Positions 50,901-58,327 are shown, counted from the first letter of the stretch. The stretch: 64,000 bases of DNA from Glaciimonas sp. PCH181 (GCF_003056055.1 NZ_PYFP01000001.1:1860001-1924000), one strand, 5' to 3'. Notes: generated by a model not told the origin, from the sequence alone. A program made the numbers and translations.

Positions 50901-51411
50901 CTGCCGGTATTATTCCAACCAATAACAAGGCGGCATTATGTCCAGCAACCACGGCAAGTGGCGTACCTGTATTCGCAGCAACAGTATCAGACTGCAATGC
51001 AGAAATTAACGGAGATGCCGGATCGAACGATCCATTTTGATTCACATCCAGATATAGTTTTGGATGGGCGATTTGGAAGCCATCGGTACTGCCGAGAGAA
51101 AATTGATAGTGCGAAAGCGTATTGCCAATATTGCGCAGTTGTAAAGGAATCACAATTTGCTTACCCGGCAATGCTTGCACGATAGCGGCGGCCTCAAGCG
51201 CAACATGCTCAAGCGGCCGAATGTTGATTTCCACCGTGTTTGAGACGCTATTTCCGGCTTCACCCGATTCATATTGAAAAGCGGCTTTGGCCTGAGTCTG
51301 AATCAGCGTTCCCGCCGATGGTGGAAGCGCGTGCGCCTGCAACACAATCGACAAAAGAAGCAATAACACTCCGACCCGAAAAAATTGGCGCCAACCTAAC
51401 GATGCAAACAT
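44959..51411 (-). CDS. Giant outer-membrane protein: DUF11/SdrB/Ig-like modules with C-terminal beta-barrel
   Basis: 2150 residues. Signal peptide 1-28 (RVGVLLLLLSIVLQAHA). Residues ~33-65 carry the N-terminal motif shared with the 869-residue protein (AGTLIQTQAKAAFQYESG). Then DUF11-like domains (~200-500), an SdrB/Cna-B-like domain (GRVWLDTAQNGRYDAGDALL, ~508), a carboxypeptidase-regulatory-like domain (~630-720), another DUF11 (~775-905), a second SdrB-like unit (VPNVRLYLEDGSFVETDEDG, ~935), an Ig/invasin-type domain (~1210-1315) and about 800 residues of alternating hydrophobic strands ending in YLRIRYKFDENSF. The terminal Phe is the usual BAM signal of outer-membrane barrels. It may expose or export its partners. 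Function unknown. Confidence 0.82.
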   Translation of the reverse strand: MFASLGWRQFFRVGVLLLLLSIVLQAHALPPSAGTLIQTQAKAAFQYESGEAGNSVSNTVEINIRPLEHVALEAAAIVQALPGKQIVIPLQLRNIGNTLSHYQFSLGSTDGFQIAHPKLYLDVNQNGSFDPASPLISALQSDTVAANTGTPLAVVAGHNAALLLVGIIPADASGRITLNLTAVTQLQNVSANKKIQLQVADGALVTVQQQVSSLWPAPGATVDFSVTARNQGDVDANGTEQMEAETIRIDGQLKSVFLLRHLLPPDATYVPGTLRHNAADGLRLYRLASEPSGNYRQFPPGTEEIALDAVELAIATNQLDAGATLQANFSLLLTSNAEAVVDTVIDAYYKQGTARSNQISLRPGADKTPDLVPLATVADLAIGGTATYSFSARNIGGKSTDPAQAVTIRATLPIGLSIVNSTAGGQWQCDVSGTPLQCSTNQTFEAGSFSTALTLTVRAEKSALPAGEVEAILQGKVEVEGGGEPAQNTGNNQLHYASRVGVGATLAGRVWLDTAQNGRYDAGDALLAGWKVELRSADQSGSTINTAKDTVISTVTTDAQGAYQMTAIPPGGLYRLRFFSRQGTLIGTPMDGEPGQPQAQAVRDFGSGELAYAHLAAGRTYTEQSLAVSPSGRVYDAATREPVAGAIVRMETDVTAFDPSNHLLGIEHSGETTTDEHGFFYFALTPNAPGGEYRFVVAASGYRDGFSTLLPPQDAPVRLNAARAAGPGVFKVVPNFNLPAVGEAVRYYSAMQRDAGAPRLVNNLLAIDSTQEGGGALSLRKTADRPEVELIDFVNYKLELAYKGPMALAGFDIVDNLPTGFAYVAESARLRIGGSGVTAIQPEIHQGRLRFAAPKTAWNTDTPVEITYRVRVGAGAREGMLAVSRAKASTSGLVSNEASVSVRVVGGVFTSDAFILGQVSLSCDSDAELAPRGVPNVRLYLEDGSFVETDEDGKYSFYGVKPLTHVIKLDPTTLPPGSTPLLLVNRQAGSAGSQFVDLRNGELGLADFALTCNAAIQTDVEARRIQAQQRAPEIQTALQRQFDVQGIDKAVVDVKARMASGMLDNKATTGKNSLTAAIEPTLMQPSDTKNLLKPATDVTVDKPVQTLVPPKFEQLLKTADGALDFIDLTDHQQQPRRQINISVKGPAGSDLRLDVNGVLIGMERVGTRSVLAARQIAAVEYIGIALQAGPNKLTIRAGTETKTITVIAPGDLGRIAITAPEQSIADGKTPISVQVTATDSAGVPIIAPHLITLTASGGRWDVVDSTPAQAGVQVVIEGGSAVYQLIPPNLPGELVVQVGSGTVTARHTIRLSAELRPMIATGVVEGVINLRNGQIESAGSRDGFERELSRIGRDWDGGKMQAGARAAFFLKGKVKGEYLLTTAFDSEKDVKDRLFRDIQPDRYYPVYGDSAQRGFDAQSTSRLYLRVDKQHSYLVYGDFLTQDASAVRQLTRYQRGVTGLKHHYQNADGDINANVFASRDSLVQQVKEIAANGTSGPFPMFGVDFVENSERIEIITYDRNQPGIVVTTRMLARFADYDIEPLSGTLLMKAPVPSIDPNGNLNRIRITYESDGSGAKFWLYGGDVEVKVASGVTIGAVAVQDRNPAQARTLRGVTLQAELAPGTMLAAELAQTESADVHGQGARIEVLHQSADIKARLQAVQTDAGFDNLNAAVAAGKTDIRAQVELRLTERDSLKGELVRSRTGVRMGGATNAGSNAINGIANTAATELKGVLVSAEHVFDGGVRAEIGSRVVRGQAASNVGASDLNLNTARVKLTAPVPGIASASMYTEYERDVRDPDQRLLAFGGDYQLNASTRLYGRHEAISNLGNLYELGDQREGGQYRSFAGIETEYLPDASLFSEYRLGSAMDGRDAQAAIGLRNGWNLAEGLRLNTSYEHTRALSRNSEEGSNSEGDATAVTGQIDYLASARWKSSASLELRQSGRERSMLNTLGLAFKLDHDWTFLGKSTLYQTTGRDANTRDGLRMRQRAGFAYRETERNAVNALGYYEHRLENGGLTLLPDARRQVHLISTHASIKPSRKVTVSSRYAYKHVSEGGVINSTLQGHLVSGRISRDLSPNWDASLAASLFADNAGQRSYAMGGEVGYLMRDDLWVSVGYNFFGFTDRDFSDIAQTAQGVYLRIRYKFDENSF

Positions 51412-51431
51412 AAAATATTCCGTAATAAGAC

Positions 51432-51475
51432 CTTAAAAAAACTTGCAAACTAATCTGCAAAAAAGTTTTTTCAAG
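51432..51475. promoter_or_regulatory. Inverted repeat in the leader of the 2150-residue gene
   Basis: On the minus strand CTTGAAAAAAC and GTTTTTTTAAG (outer ends 51475 and 51432) can pair over 11 positions with one G-U, enclosing ~22 nt with TGCA pairs. It lies 21-64 nt before the start codon and resembles a weak attenuator or a structure limiting ribosome access. No known riboswitch consensus is recognisable. Confidence 0.45.
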
Positions 51476-51662
51476 AAGACTTGAGGTAAGCAAAAGATCA
51501 ACGTCCATCCTTTACGACCAAGGCGAAACGCTTACTTTGTGTAAGGGCTTGTTTAGAAGAACTACTGCATGGGTCTGTAGTTTTACGATACTGACGTGCC
51601 AAAACAAAAGGATTCAGTAAGTGCAAATCTGAACGACAAAGCTAACGGCAAAAGCAACCGAA

Positions 51663-51729
51663 GAACTATATAAAAATATGGGTTTCAGCGATATGAGATA
51701 ACTCTTTAAAGCTAAGGGAATTTATCTTG
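51663..51729 (-). promoter_or_regulatory. Shared upstream element, copy A (before the 2150/1260-residue unit)
   Basis: A 67-nt stretch aligns without gaps to 55377-55443, with 52 matches counted by hand. On the minus strand it contains CAAGATAAAT, an AGAGTT-x-TC core, TATCG and, at the gene-proximal end, TTTTTATATAGTTC. It lies 252 nt before the start codon of the 2150-residue protein. The AT-rich TATATAG end could be a -10 region. It is probably the promoter/operator that co-regulates both surface-protein units, with leaders of about 250 nt. The rest of the 467-bp gap (51412-51878) holds no gene I recognise. Confidence 0.6.
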
Positions 51730-51774
51730 AAATTAACTACAGTAACGTTTCTATTCAACGCAGTAAACAAGAAG

Positions 51775-51802
51775 GTTGATCGGCGCGAACCCGCCGATCA
51801 AC
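51775..51802 (-). terminator. Hairpin after the 869-residue gene
   Basis: Arms GTTGATCGGCG and CGCCGATCAAC (11 bp, perfect) around a 6-nt loop, starting 77 nt beyond the stop of the leftward 869-residue gene. The following bases on that strand are only moderately T-rich (CTTCTTGTTT), so it is a probable but not textbook terminator separating the two surface-protein units. Confidence 0.6.
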
Positions 51803-51878
51803 AATGCTTAATTTCTCAAGCCATTCTGTACCGCACCAGCAATTCCGCTAGCACTGGATACGGACTACTGATGAAGTT

Positions 51879-54488
51879 TTATTGCGCGATCTTAACCTGA
51901 TACTCAAGGGTAAGTGTGCTACCGGTAGCCAGCGGTTCGCGGTATTTTCCGGTGATGATACCGTTAGCTACAGTGACGTCATTGACTTGGCCATTGGCCG
52001 ATTTCAACGTGATCGTCTTCAGGTCGATTTCAGCGTATCGCGACAGGCTGTCTGTCAATGTAACTTTGTCGATAGTCGTCTCAGCGCTATTCGTAAGTTG
52101 CACTTGATACCAGACGCATTGACCGGGCTCAGCGTCAATCGCGTTCTGACTATAGATCGGCGCAGTGATATTACAACCTGCGTCAAGCGCTTGTTGCTTT
52201 ACGAGCGTACCGCCTTCAGTCTCCACCTGCGACGTATAGATCACATTCAACAGCGCATGAACATCGTCCGAATGGGCGTAAATACCTTTGACAGTCAATG
52301 TAGTGGCATCGTACTCACCGGGAGTCCCGTCTATCGGTGCCATCACCGTCATTTCAATCCGGCCAGAAGTACCTGGCGCAATAACTAATGTATCAACGGC
52401 GCGCGACTGACTATCTTTCACACCTTCCAACATGATGAATGTTGAGGACCATCCTTTTTTGTTATTCACTAGCGTGACGTCAGCTTTACCAATAGTTAAG
52501 GCAGCAGCACCAGTATTGTTGATCTGATGCACGAAGGACACAGAACTACCACGAACGACTTTCTTTTCTAACGTGTCTGCCACCTGATCAATCTGCCCTA
52601 GATACAAATTAAGTTTTAACGTGACCGGTGTGGAATTTCCAAGTGTCGGGGTGACCGTCAATACAAGTTCAGCGCTAATTTCCCCGATCAAGCCGCCATT
52701 TTTTCCAACAGCTGCCACGCAGATATTTTGCAGCCCGCCTGCTGGAATTTTGTCGCTGGTCATCGTTGCGGTAGCGCCGCTTGGTGCAGCACCACACATA
52801 TCGCCGGCGGCTTCATACAATTTCACGTCAAGCCCGTCTAATGCTGCCGTTAAATTATACAAATCGTGCGATGGGTTAGTTGTAGAGGTAGACGTACTAT
52901 TTTGTAACTTGAGTTTGATCGTAGTCGTCGCGCTTGTAGGTTCTACCAAATAGTTAATTTTATTACCTTCAGTGTTCAACACAACACTGCGCTGGGTAAT
53001 CTTGATTTTGTAACCCAACAGCTTAATGGCAACAGGCTCGGCCACGCCTTTAGGTTGCGCCGACAGCACGATTTCATGATCGCTAGTTGAATCAAGCATG
53101 GCAACTTGCGGTGGTAGTGGCGCATGCGGCGGCAATTTAACTGAGAAAGTCAACAGACGTTCTTCGCCAGCTTCCAACGCCAGTTCCTGCTCTTGGTCTT
53201 CATTGGTCGTCACATCGACATCATTCCAGTTAAATACCGTATCTATTGGAAACGTTTGTGTACCTGTGTATTTAAGGATGATTTTATCTGCGGCCTCACC
53301 ATCATTTTTTACCAGAGCGCGCAAACCAATAATCTGACCATCTACTGCATTGATCACAGTCGGCGTATTGCCCGCATGCGTAAGCGTGACGCTCCGGCCA
53401 TCTGCATCGGCACTAGCGATGGTGACTTGAATAGGAGAAGATGACGAAACCTTTGCCGGATTAACTAAATCACCGGTATCCCAGTTAGCTTCACCAAAAC
53501 GTGCATTGAATCTATGTACGGAAAATACAGCGTCGGTTTTTGCGCCGATATTGAAACTTAAACGCGCCCGCTCTTCACCAGTCTCATTCAATTCAATCAA
53601 CAAACGCAGCGAGCGTTGATCCGCGCGGATCAACTTTGCTTTAAGCACTTCACCATCTTGCGACCATTGGTCTTCCTGACCTGGCTTCAGAGGCGTATTT
53701 AAAGTACCGCCGCCGTCGTTCAACATCACTTCAAAATCTTGTGGGATAAACTCAAGGCCTTTAGCGTTATCACCGAAGGCGATATCAAATGCCATCACGC
53801 GTTTCTGCGGTGTGGCAGTCGCATCCTTGCTCAGGCCCAAGCGGAAATTGACAGGTTTTTGCTCGCCGCGGATCAGCTTCAGTTCTGGATCGCCCACCAC
53901 AGCATGGAATGCCATTTTGTCAGTGAAATGCGATGTTTGTACGTGTTCGGCAGACTCAACTAATTTGACGCCGTTTGCATCGTAAGCAATGATCTTGATG
54001 GTGGCGGTCGCTTCCATCTCTGCGTCAAAGACAGATTTAAATTGATAGGTCGCACCAGGTTCGATAGCCGAATCGGTGAACGCAACCACGCCACCAACCG
54101 CTGCCGCTTCACCATTAACCAAATACGTTTTCACGCCAGTTAATGATTCAACTGACAGCGCCAGTTTTGCGATCTTTACATTACCCGTATTGACTACAGT
54201 AGTAAGCAATTCTTGCTTACCTTCGGCATAATCCGATCCTTCCAACGTCAGGCCAGGAAGCGCCTTAATCGTCGTTTTCACTTTATTCGAAAATACCTGA
54301 ACATCATTTCCCGAAGCGATCGAATAGGTAGCCGATGCCTGCGTTCCAATCTCAGTTCCCGGCAACGGGATTGCATGCCCCATAGAAGACAACAGGATTG
54401 CACTAATCAAAAAGATGTAAAAGACCAGACGCGACAGAGCATTGTCTTTAGAACGAGAAGTCGCCTGTAAATAAAGAGGGGGAAACAT
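51879..54488 (-). CDS. Large secreted surface protein with DUF11-like domains
   Basis: 869 residues from the ATG at 54488, chosen because GGAG stands 9 nt upstream; a TTG five codons earlier is the only in-frame alternative. A long signal sequence (LVFYIFLISAILLSSMGHA, cleavage near residue 39) is followed by PGTEIGTQASATYSIASG (43-60), which aligns with the same motif in the 2150-residue protein. The rest is beta-rich repeats of the 'conserved repeat/DUF11' type (VVNTGNVKIAKLALSVESL, FVHQINNTGAAALTIGKADV, WYQVQLTNSAETTIDKVTLT), ending LEYQVKIAQ like the 1260-residue protein (SYKVRIQ). No barrel, LPxTG or catalytic motif. Co-transcribed with the 187-residue gene 58 nt upstream. Function unknown; likely structural and extracellular. 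Confidence 0.8.
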   Translation of the reverse strand: MFPPLYLQATSRSKDNALSRLVFYIFLISAILLSSMGHAIPLPGTEIGTQASATYSIASGNDVQVFSNKVKTTIKALPGLTLEGSDYAEGKQELLTTVVNTGNVKIAKLALSVESLTGVKTYLVNGEAAAVGGVVAFTDSAIEPGATYQFKSVFDAEMEATATIKIIAYDANGVKLVESAEHVQTSHFTDKMAFHAVVGDPELKLIRGEQKPVNFRLGLSKDATATPQKRVMAFDIAFGDNAKGLEFIPQDFEVMLNDGGGTLNTPLKPGQEDQWSQDGEVLKAKLIRADQRSLRLLIELNETGEERARLSFNIGAKTDAVFSVHRFNARFGEANWDTGDLVNPAKVSSSSPIQVTIASADADGRSVTLTHAGNTPTVINAVDGQIIGLRALVKNDGEAADKIILKYTGTQTFPIDTVFNWNDVDVTTNEDQEQELALEAGEERLLTFSVKLPPHAPLPPQVAMLDSTSDHEIVLSAQPKGVAEPVAIKLLGYKIKITQRSVVLNTEGNKINYLVEPTSATTTIKLKLQNSTSTSTTNPSHDLYNLTAALDGLDVKLYEAAGDMCGAAPSGATATMTSDKIPAGGLQNICVAAVGKNGGLIGEISAELVLTVTPTLGNSTPVTLKLNLYLGQIDQVADTLEKKVVRGSSVSFVHQINNTGAAALTIGKADVTLVNNKKGWSSTFIMLEGVKDSQSRAVDTLVIAPGTSGRIEMTVMAPIDGTPGEYDATTLTVKGIYAHSDDVHALLNVIYTSQVETEGGTLVKQQALDAGCNITAPIYSQNAIDAEPGQCVWYQVQLTNSAETTIDKVTLTDSLSRYAEIDLKTITLKSANGQVNDVTVANGIITGKYREPLATGSTLTLEYQVKIAQ

Positions 54489-54546
54489 GTTTACGAGCTC
54501 CAAATAGGGGAAACATTAATGCTACGAAATAGTGCTTGAATAGTGA

Positions 54547-55110
54547 TCAACGCAGCGCTGTCAACGCACCGATGTGTACGCGTGCAACAACGGTGTGCTG
54601 CTCACCGGCTTTCAGAACGCCCAACTGCCATCGCAATTCTCGGTAGTCAGCGTATGGCACTTGGGCTTCTTTGCTAGCACCGTCTGCCGCCACCATCCGG
54701 CGTGTAAGGGGAACTGCGGCGAACAACGCGTTATCACTAGTGTTCGCCGTTACTTTGGTAGGCTGGGCGCTATTGGCGAGATACACGGCGCCCGGTGGCA
54801 ACGGCAACGTTGCGAGTACACCTTGCACAGATACTTTGCCGGTATTGCTATAGACCGCACGATATTCAAGCGTTTCGCCAGGAGCGGCTTGGGTCGCTTC
54901 GCTGAGTATTTCCTTGCCATTGATGCGCTCGACTTTATGCACCGTAAGATGGACTTGCACCGGCTGTTGCGCGTTGGCGTGGGGCTTATTTTTATCGTTC
55001 CCAACGCCGATCTGCGCGTGCGCGACTGACACACTACCTAATAATAAAAGTGGCAAACAAAGCGTGCGCGCAGAGCGCATCGCTGACATATTGAAGTTAA
55101 ATTTCATCAT
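54547..55110 (-). CDS. Small secreted DUF11-like protein
   Basis: 187 residues. Signal peptide MSAMRSARTLCLPLLLLGSV SVAHA-type, with cleavage near residue 32. The mature part is one beta-rich DUF11-like domain: VQVHLTVHKVERINGKEILS, PGETLEYRAVYSNTGKVSVQ, GVLATLPLPPGAVYLANSA and ending WQLGVLKAGEQHTVVARVHI. It is the first gene of the leftward unit; the ATG pair at 55110/55107 has AGGA about 10 nt upstream. Proteins of this shape commonly precede larger DUF11 proteins in Oxalobacteraceae-like genomes, possibly as a periplasmic escort or minor subunit. Role not established. Confidence 0.8.
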   Translation of the reverse strand: MMKFNFNMSAMRSARTLCLPLLLLGSVSVAHAQIGVGNDKNKPHANAQQPVQVHLTVHKVERINGKEILSEATQAAPGETLEYRAVYSNTGKVSVQGVLATLPLPPGAVYLANSAQPTKVTANTSDNALFAAVPLTRRMVAADGASKEAQVPYADYRELRWQLGVLKAGEQHTVVARVHIGALTALR

Positions 55111-55174
55111 TAGCAGTCCTCATTTTGATCACAATTTTTTCTTAAATTCGGCTCGATGCGTGGCCTGACTTCAT

Positions 55175-55256
55175 TTCAAACAGCTATACCCGCGACAATC
55201 GCATAGCCGCGTTATGCGCGCAAAAACGCGACAACACACATCGAAGCTGTTTTGAA
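55175..55256 (-). promoter_or_regulatory. Structured 5' leader of the 187/869-residue unit
   Basis: Within the 267-nt leader, plus-strand TTCAAACAGCT (55175-55185) pairs with AGCTGTTTTGAA (55245-55256) apart from one bulged base, enclosing a CG-rich segment that has its own hairpin CGCATA-GCCGCGT-TATGCG and several CGCG repeats. A transcript here should fold strongly about 65 nt before the start codon. It does not match a riboswitch class I can recall. Candidate cis-acting RNA. Confidence 0.45.
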
Positions 55257-55376
55257 CTGCGAGGAGATTTATGGTCTCGCGGAAGAAAATTTGAAAAGCC
55301 AGAATCAAGAAGCTGTACTTATGCGTCACACGGAAAAAATTGGATGGACTACGCAGCCAGCCACCATGCAAGATCA

Positions 55377-55443
55377 GAACTATACAAAAATTAGGATCGC
55401 ATCGATACGGGAAAACTCTATAAACGTAAGTGGATTTATCTTG
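55377..55443 (-). promoter_or_regulatory. Shared upstream element, copy B (before the 187/869-residue unit)
   Basis: Second copy of the element at 51663-51729, in the same orientation and at a similar distance (267 nt) from the start codon of the first gene of its unit. The best conserved blocks on the minus strand are TTAATT-CAAGATAAAT at the distal end and ATTTTTGTATAGTTC at the gene-proximal end. The remaining gap up to 55721 contains an A10 run (55520-55529) and no gene I can support. Confidence 0.6.
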
Positions 55444-55721
55444 AATTAATGCAGAAATTTCTCGGTTAATTATTTCTATTTTTTCAAACACGAGAGCTGA
55501 TGGCGAATATCAGGCATCGAAAAAAAAAAGGTAAGGAAAGTAAGAATCAGAGTCGCTTCAGAATTAAAGCTGATGTGGGGGAGCGCACATTAGATGAGAA
55601 ATGTGGCAAATATGCAGATGCGAGACAAGAAATAGCAGTAAGGCAGTAAGGGCAGCATTGTGCCCTCTGCAAAATCCGCAATTCCCCTTATGAATTTTTC
55701 AGAGAATTTGCGGTTTTATAG

Positions 55722-56522
55722 TCACGGCGTATTCGCCTGATTAAGCGCTAAGCTAAGACGACGCCGAAATACCCAACGTCCGGCATCCGAATCTGTCGCC
55801 GCGAATTGATAGCCATCCACGTCAAAATCTTTCAACTGTTCAGGATCCGTGACTTTATTTACCGTTGCATAGCGCGCCATCAAACCCCGCGCACGCTTGG
55901 CGTAGAACGAAATGATTTTGTACTTCCCGTTCTTCCAATCCTCGAATACCGGCGCAACGATATTCGCTTCCAATACTTTCGGCCTGACGACTTTAAAATA
56001 TTCGTCGGATGCCAGATTGACCAGAACGTCAGACTTTAATTTTGACAGTTCCTGATTCAATGCCAGCGTCACCGTATCGTGCCAAAACGCATATAAGTTC
56101 TTCCCGCCAGCATTCGCTAACTTGGTGCCCATTTCCAGTCGGTAGGGCTGCATCAAATCCAGCGGTCGCAGCATTCCATACAAGCCGGATAGAATACGTA
56201 CCCGGCTTTGCGTGTAGGTTAATTGTTTGGCATTGAGCGAACCGGCATCAAACCCTTCATAAACGTCGCCGTTAAATGCCAGAATGGCTTGCTTAGCGTT
56301 AGCGCTAGTAAATTTTTTGGACCATGAAGAAAAGCGCGTGGCATTCAGATGCGCCAACGTATCGGAAATATGCATCAGACCGCTCACTTCCGCCGGCGAT
56401 AATTTTTTCAATATGTCCACCAATTCGGCGGAACGCCCAATAAAATCGGGCAACGTATGCACATCGGTTGTCGGTGGTGTGGTGTAATCAAGCGATTTGG
56501 CTGGCGATAAAACAATTAACAT
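55722..56522 (-). CDS. yaaA: Peroxide stress protein YaaA (DUF328/UPF0246)
   Basis: 266 residues, typical of the family. Signature N-terminus [20 protein letters not shown], then [20 protein letters not shown] near residue 105, [30 protein letters not shown], and the C-terminal [19 protein letters not shown]. In E. coli YaaA lowers free intracellular iron during H2O2 stress, and the protein can bind DNA. It is divergent from the PIN-domain gene, with 64 bp between starts. No operon partner. Confidence 0.95.
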   Translation of the reverse strand: MLIVLSPAKSLDYTTPPTTDVHTLPDFIGRSAELVDILKKLSPAEVSGLMHISDTLAHLNATRFSSWSKKFTSANAKQAILAFNGDVYEGFDAGSLNAKQLTYTQSRVRILSGLYGMLRPLDLMQPYRLEMGTKLANAGGKNLYAFWHDTVTLALNQELSKLKSDVLVNLASDEYFKVVRPKVLEANIVAPVFEDWKNGKYKIISFYAKRARGLMARYATVNKVTDPEQLKDFDVDGYQFAATDSDAGRWVFRRRLSLALNQANTP

Positions 56523-56586
56523 AGTTACAATCCAACCTTATGTATTAATGATGTATTAATAAATATACAGAAAAGAAATTTCCACA

Positions 56587-57033
56587 ATGATACCGAAGCG
56601 CATAGTAATCGACACGAATGTTTGTTTGGATTTGTTTGTATTCCGCGATCCGCGCTGGGCCGCCCTGATGGAAGCCCTGCAATCCGGCAGCGTTGAAGCA
56701 GTGACGCGCGCCGACTGTCGCACAGAGTGGCAAAGAGTTTTGCATTATTCCCATTTGCCGATCGACGATCAGACCCGCCCAACCATCAATGCAGAGTTCG
56801 ATACGTTGATAAAAATGCTGGAGCCAACCGCACTTTCCCCGCGTACCGACGTGCGCTTGCCGATTTGTACGGATAAGGATGATCAAAAATTCCTTGAATT
56901 GGCCTTGGGTTCGGATGCAGCGACCCTGATTACCAAAGATAAAGCCCTGCTGAAATTAGCCCGAAAAACCGCTAAAATCGGACTTTTTGCGATTATTCCG
57001 CCGCAAGCCTGGAGCGCAGCACAGCCTGAATAG
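56587..57033 (+). CDS. PIN-domain protein (putative toxin of the COG1569 family), solitary
   Basis: 148 residues. The PIN nuclease fold is indicated by acidic residues in RIVIDTNVCLDLFVF (Asp ~8), by TRADCRTEWQRVL (Asp and Glu ~43-46) and by CTDKDDQKFLELAL and TLITKDKALLKLA (Asp ~97-98 and ~118). Members are called 'putative toxin-antitoxin system toxin component'. No antitoxin gene is visible next to it: yaaA is divergent upstream and an aminotransferase follows 94 bp later. It may therefore act as a housekeeping RNase or be an orphan. The start at 56587 follows GAAATTTCCACA, a weak ribosome-binding site. Confidence 0.85.
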   Translation: MIPKRIVIDTNVCLDLFVFRDPRWAALMEALQSGSVEAVTRADCRTEWQRVLHYSHLPIDDQTRPTINAEFDTLIKMLEPTALSPRTDVRLPICTDKDDQKFLELALGSDAATLITKDKALLKLARKTAKIGLFAIIPPQAWSAAQPE

Positions 57034-57127
57034 TGCGTCCGCTGTGGATTTTGCAACAAACCGCTAGAATGTTCGTTTCCGGCGAATTGTCGCTAATGGC
57101 CTTCACTCTTTACCTCTATCGAACCAC

Positions 57128-58327
57128 ATGACTAAGCAGCTCAATGGCACCCCTTCCGCCTCAACGTCACCGACCGCCCTCGCCCTGAAATCAAAACTAC
57201 CTGCAGTCGGCACGACTATTTTCACAACTATGTCAGCGCTTGCCAGTGAGAAGAATGCCGTTAATCTGGGGCAAGGATTCCCCGATTTCAACTGTGACCC
57301 GGTGTTGGTCGATGCCGTCAGCGACGCCATGAAAAATGGTATGAATCAATACCCGCAAATGGTGGGAATCCCGTCGCTGCGCAGCATCATTGCCGACAAA
57401 ATCAAAAAGCTATACGGACACAGCTACGATCCTGCGACCGAAATTACGGTCACGGCAGGGGCAACCCAAGGCTTGCTGACCGCGATTATGTGCGCGGTAC
57501 ATCCTGGCGACGAAGTGATCGTGATCGAACCCGCGTATGACAGCTATGTCCCGGCGATTGAATTAGCCGGCGGCAAGCCGGTATTTGTCCAGATGACACT
57601 GGGCGCGAACGGGTATGCAGTGCCTTGGGATCAGGTCGCGGCAGCGGTCGGCCCGCGTACGCGATTGATCATGGTCAATTCGCCGCACAATCCCACCGGC
57701 AGCGTCTTCAGCGCCGCTGATATTGCAGCGTTGGCCGAGATCGTTCAAGGCACAGATATTCTTATCTTGTCGGACGAAGTGTACGAACACATGGTGTACG
57801 ATGGACTGGCGCACGAATCCATCAGCCGTCATCCCGAATTGGCGGCACGCGCATTTATCGTATCCAGTTTTGGCAAAACCTACCATGTTACGGGCTGGAA
57901 AATCGGTTTTGTGGCCGCACCGGCAGCGCTCTCGGCAGAATTTCGCAAAGTACATCAGTACAACGTATTTACCGTCAATACACCAGTTCAGCATGGCATT
58001 GCGCAGTACATGCAAAACCCCGCACCGTATCTTGAACTGCCTGCTTTTTATCAGCGCAAGCGCGATTTGTTCCGCGCCGGACTAAAAAACTCACGCTTCA
58101 CGTTATTGCCATCGGACGGCACTTATTTCCAGTGCGTCGATTATTCAGCGATTTCTTCCGTCAGCGAAGTCGCGTTTGCTACCTGGCTGACCAGCGAAAT
58201 CGGCGTAGCGGCGATTCCGGTATCGGCTTTTTATGCGACACCGCGTGAATCAGGCATCGTCCGCTTTTGCTTCGCAAAGCAAGATCAAACTTTGCAACAA
58301 GCTTTACAACGATTAAGCGCCATTTAA
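57128..58327 (+). CDS. PLP-dependent aminotransferase, methionine aminotransferase (YbdL) type
   Basis: 399 residues, fold type I aminotransferase. NLGQGFPDFNCDPVLVDAVS near residue 47, the TAGATQGLLTAI cofactor loop, NSPHNPTGSVFSAADI near residue 182, the Asp-Tyr pair in LILSDEVYEHMVYDG, and the PLP-binding Lys in SFGKTYHVTGWKIGF (about residue 245). These strings are those of YbdL/kynurenine-oxoglutarate-like enzymes that prefer methionine, His or Phe as donors. The N-terminal ~20 residues are Ser/Thr-rich and non-conserved, so the start could lie slightly downstream. It is followed by a GST gene 84 bp later, possibly co-transcribed. Confidence 0.88.
   Translation: MTKQLNGTPSASTSPTALALKSKLPAVGTTIFTTMSALASEKNAVNLGQGFPDFNCDPVLVDAVSDAMKNGMNQYPQMVGIPSLRSIIADKIKKLYGHSYDPATEITVTAGATQGLLTAIMCAVHPGDEVIVIEPAYDSYVPAIELAGGKPVFVQMTLGANGYAVPWDQVAAAVGPRTRLIMVNSPHNPTGSVFSAADIAALAEIVQGTDILILSDEVYEHMVYDGLAHESISRHPELAARAFIVSSFGKTYHVTGWKIGFVAAPAALSAEFRKVHQYNVFTVNTPVQHGIAQYMQNPAPYLELPAFYQRKRDLFRAGLKNSRFTLLPSDGTYFQCVDYSAISSVSEVAFATWLTSEIGVAAIPVSAFYATPRESGIVRFCFAKQDQTLQQALQRLSAI

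Noticed and set aside
55511..55535. A10 run considered as a second phase-variation tract
   Set aside because: It lies outside any gene and about 75 bp beyond the shared promoter-like element, so a switching role is not supported.
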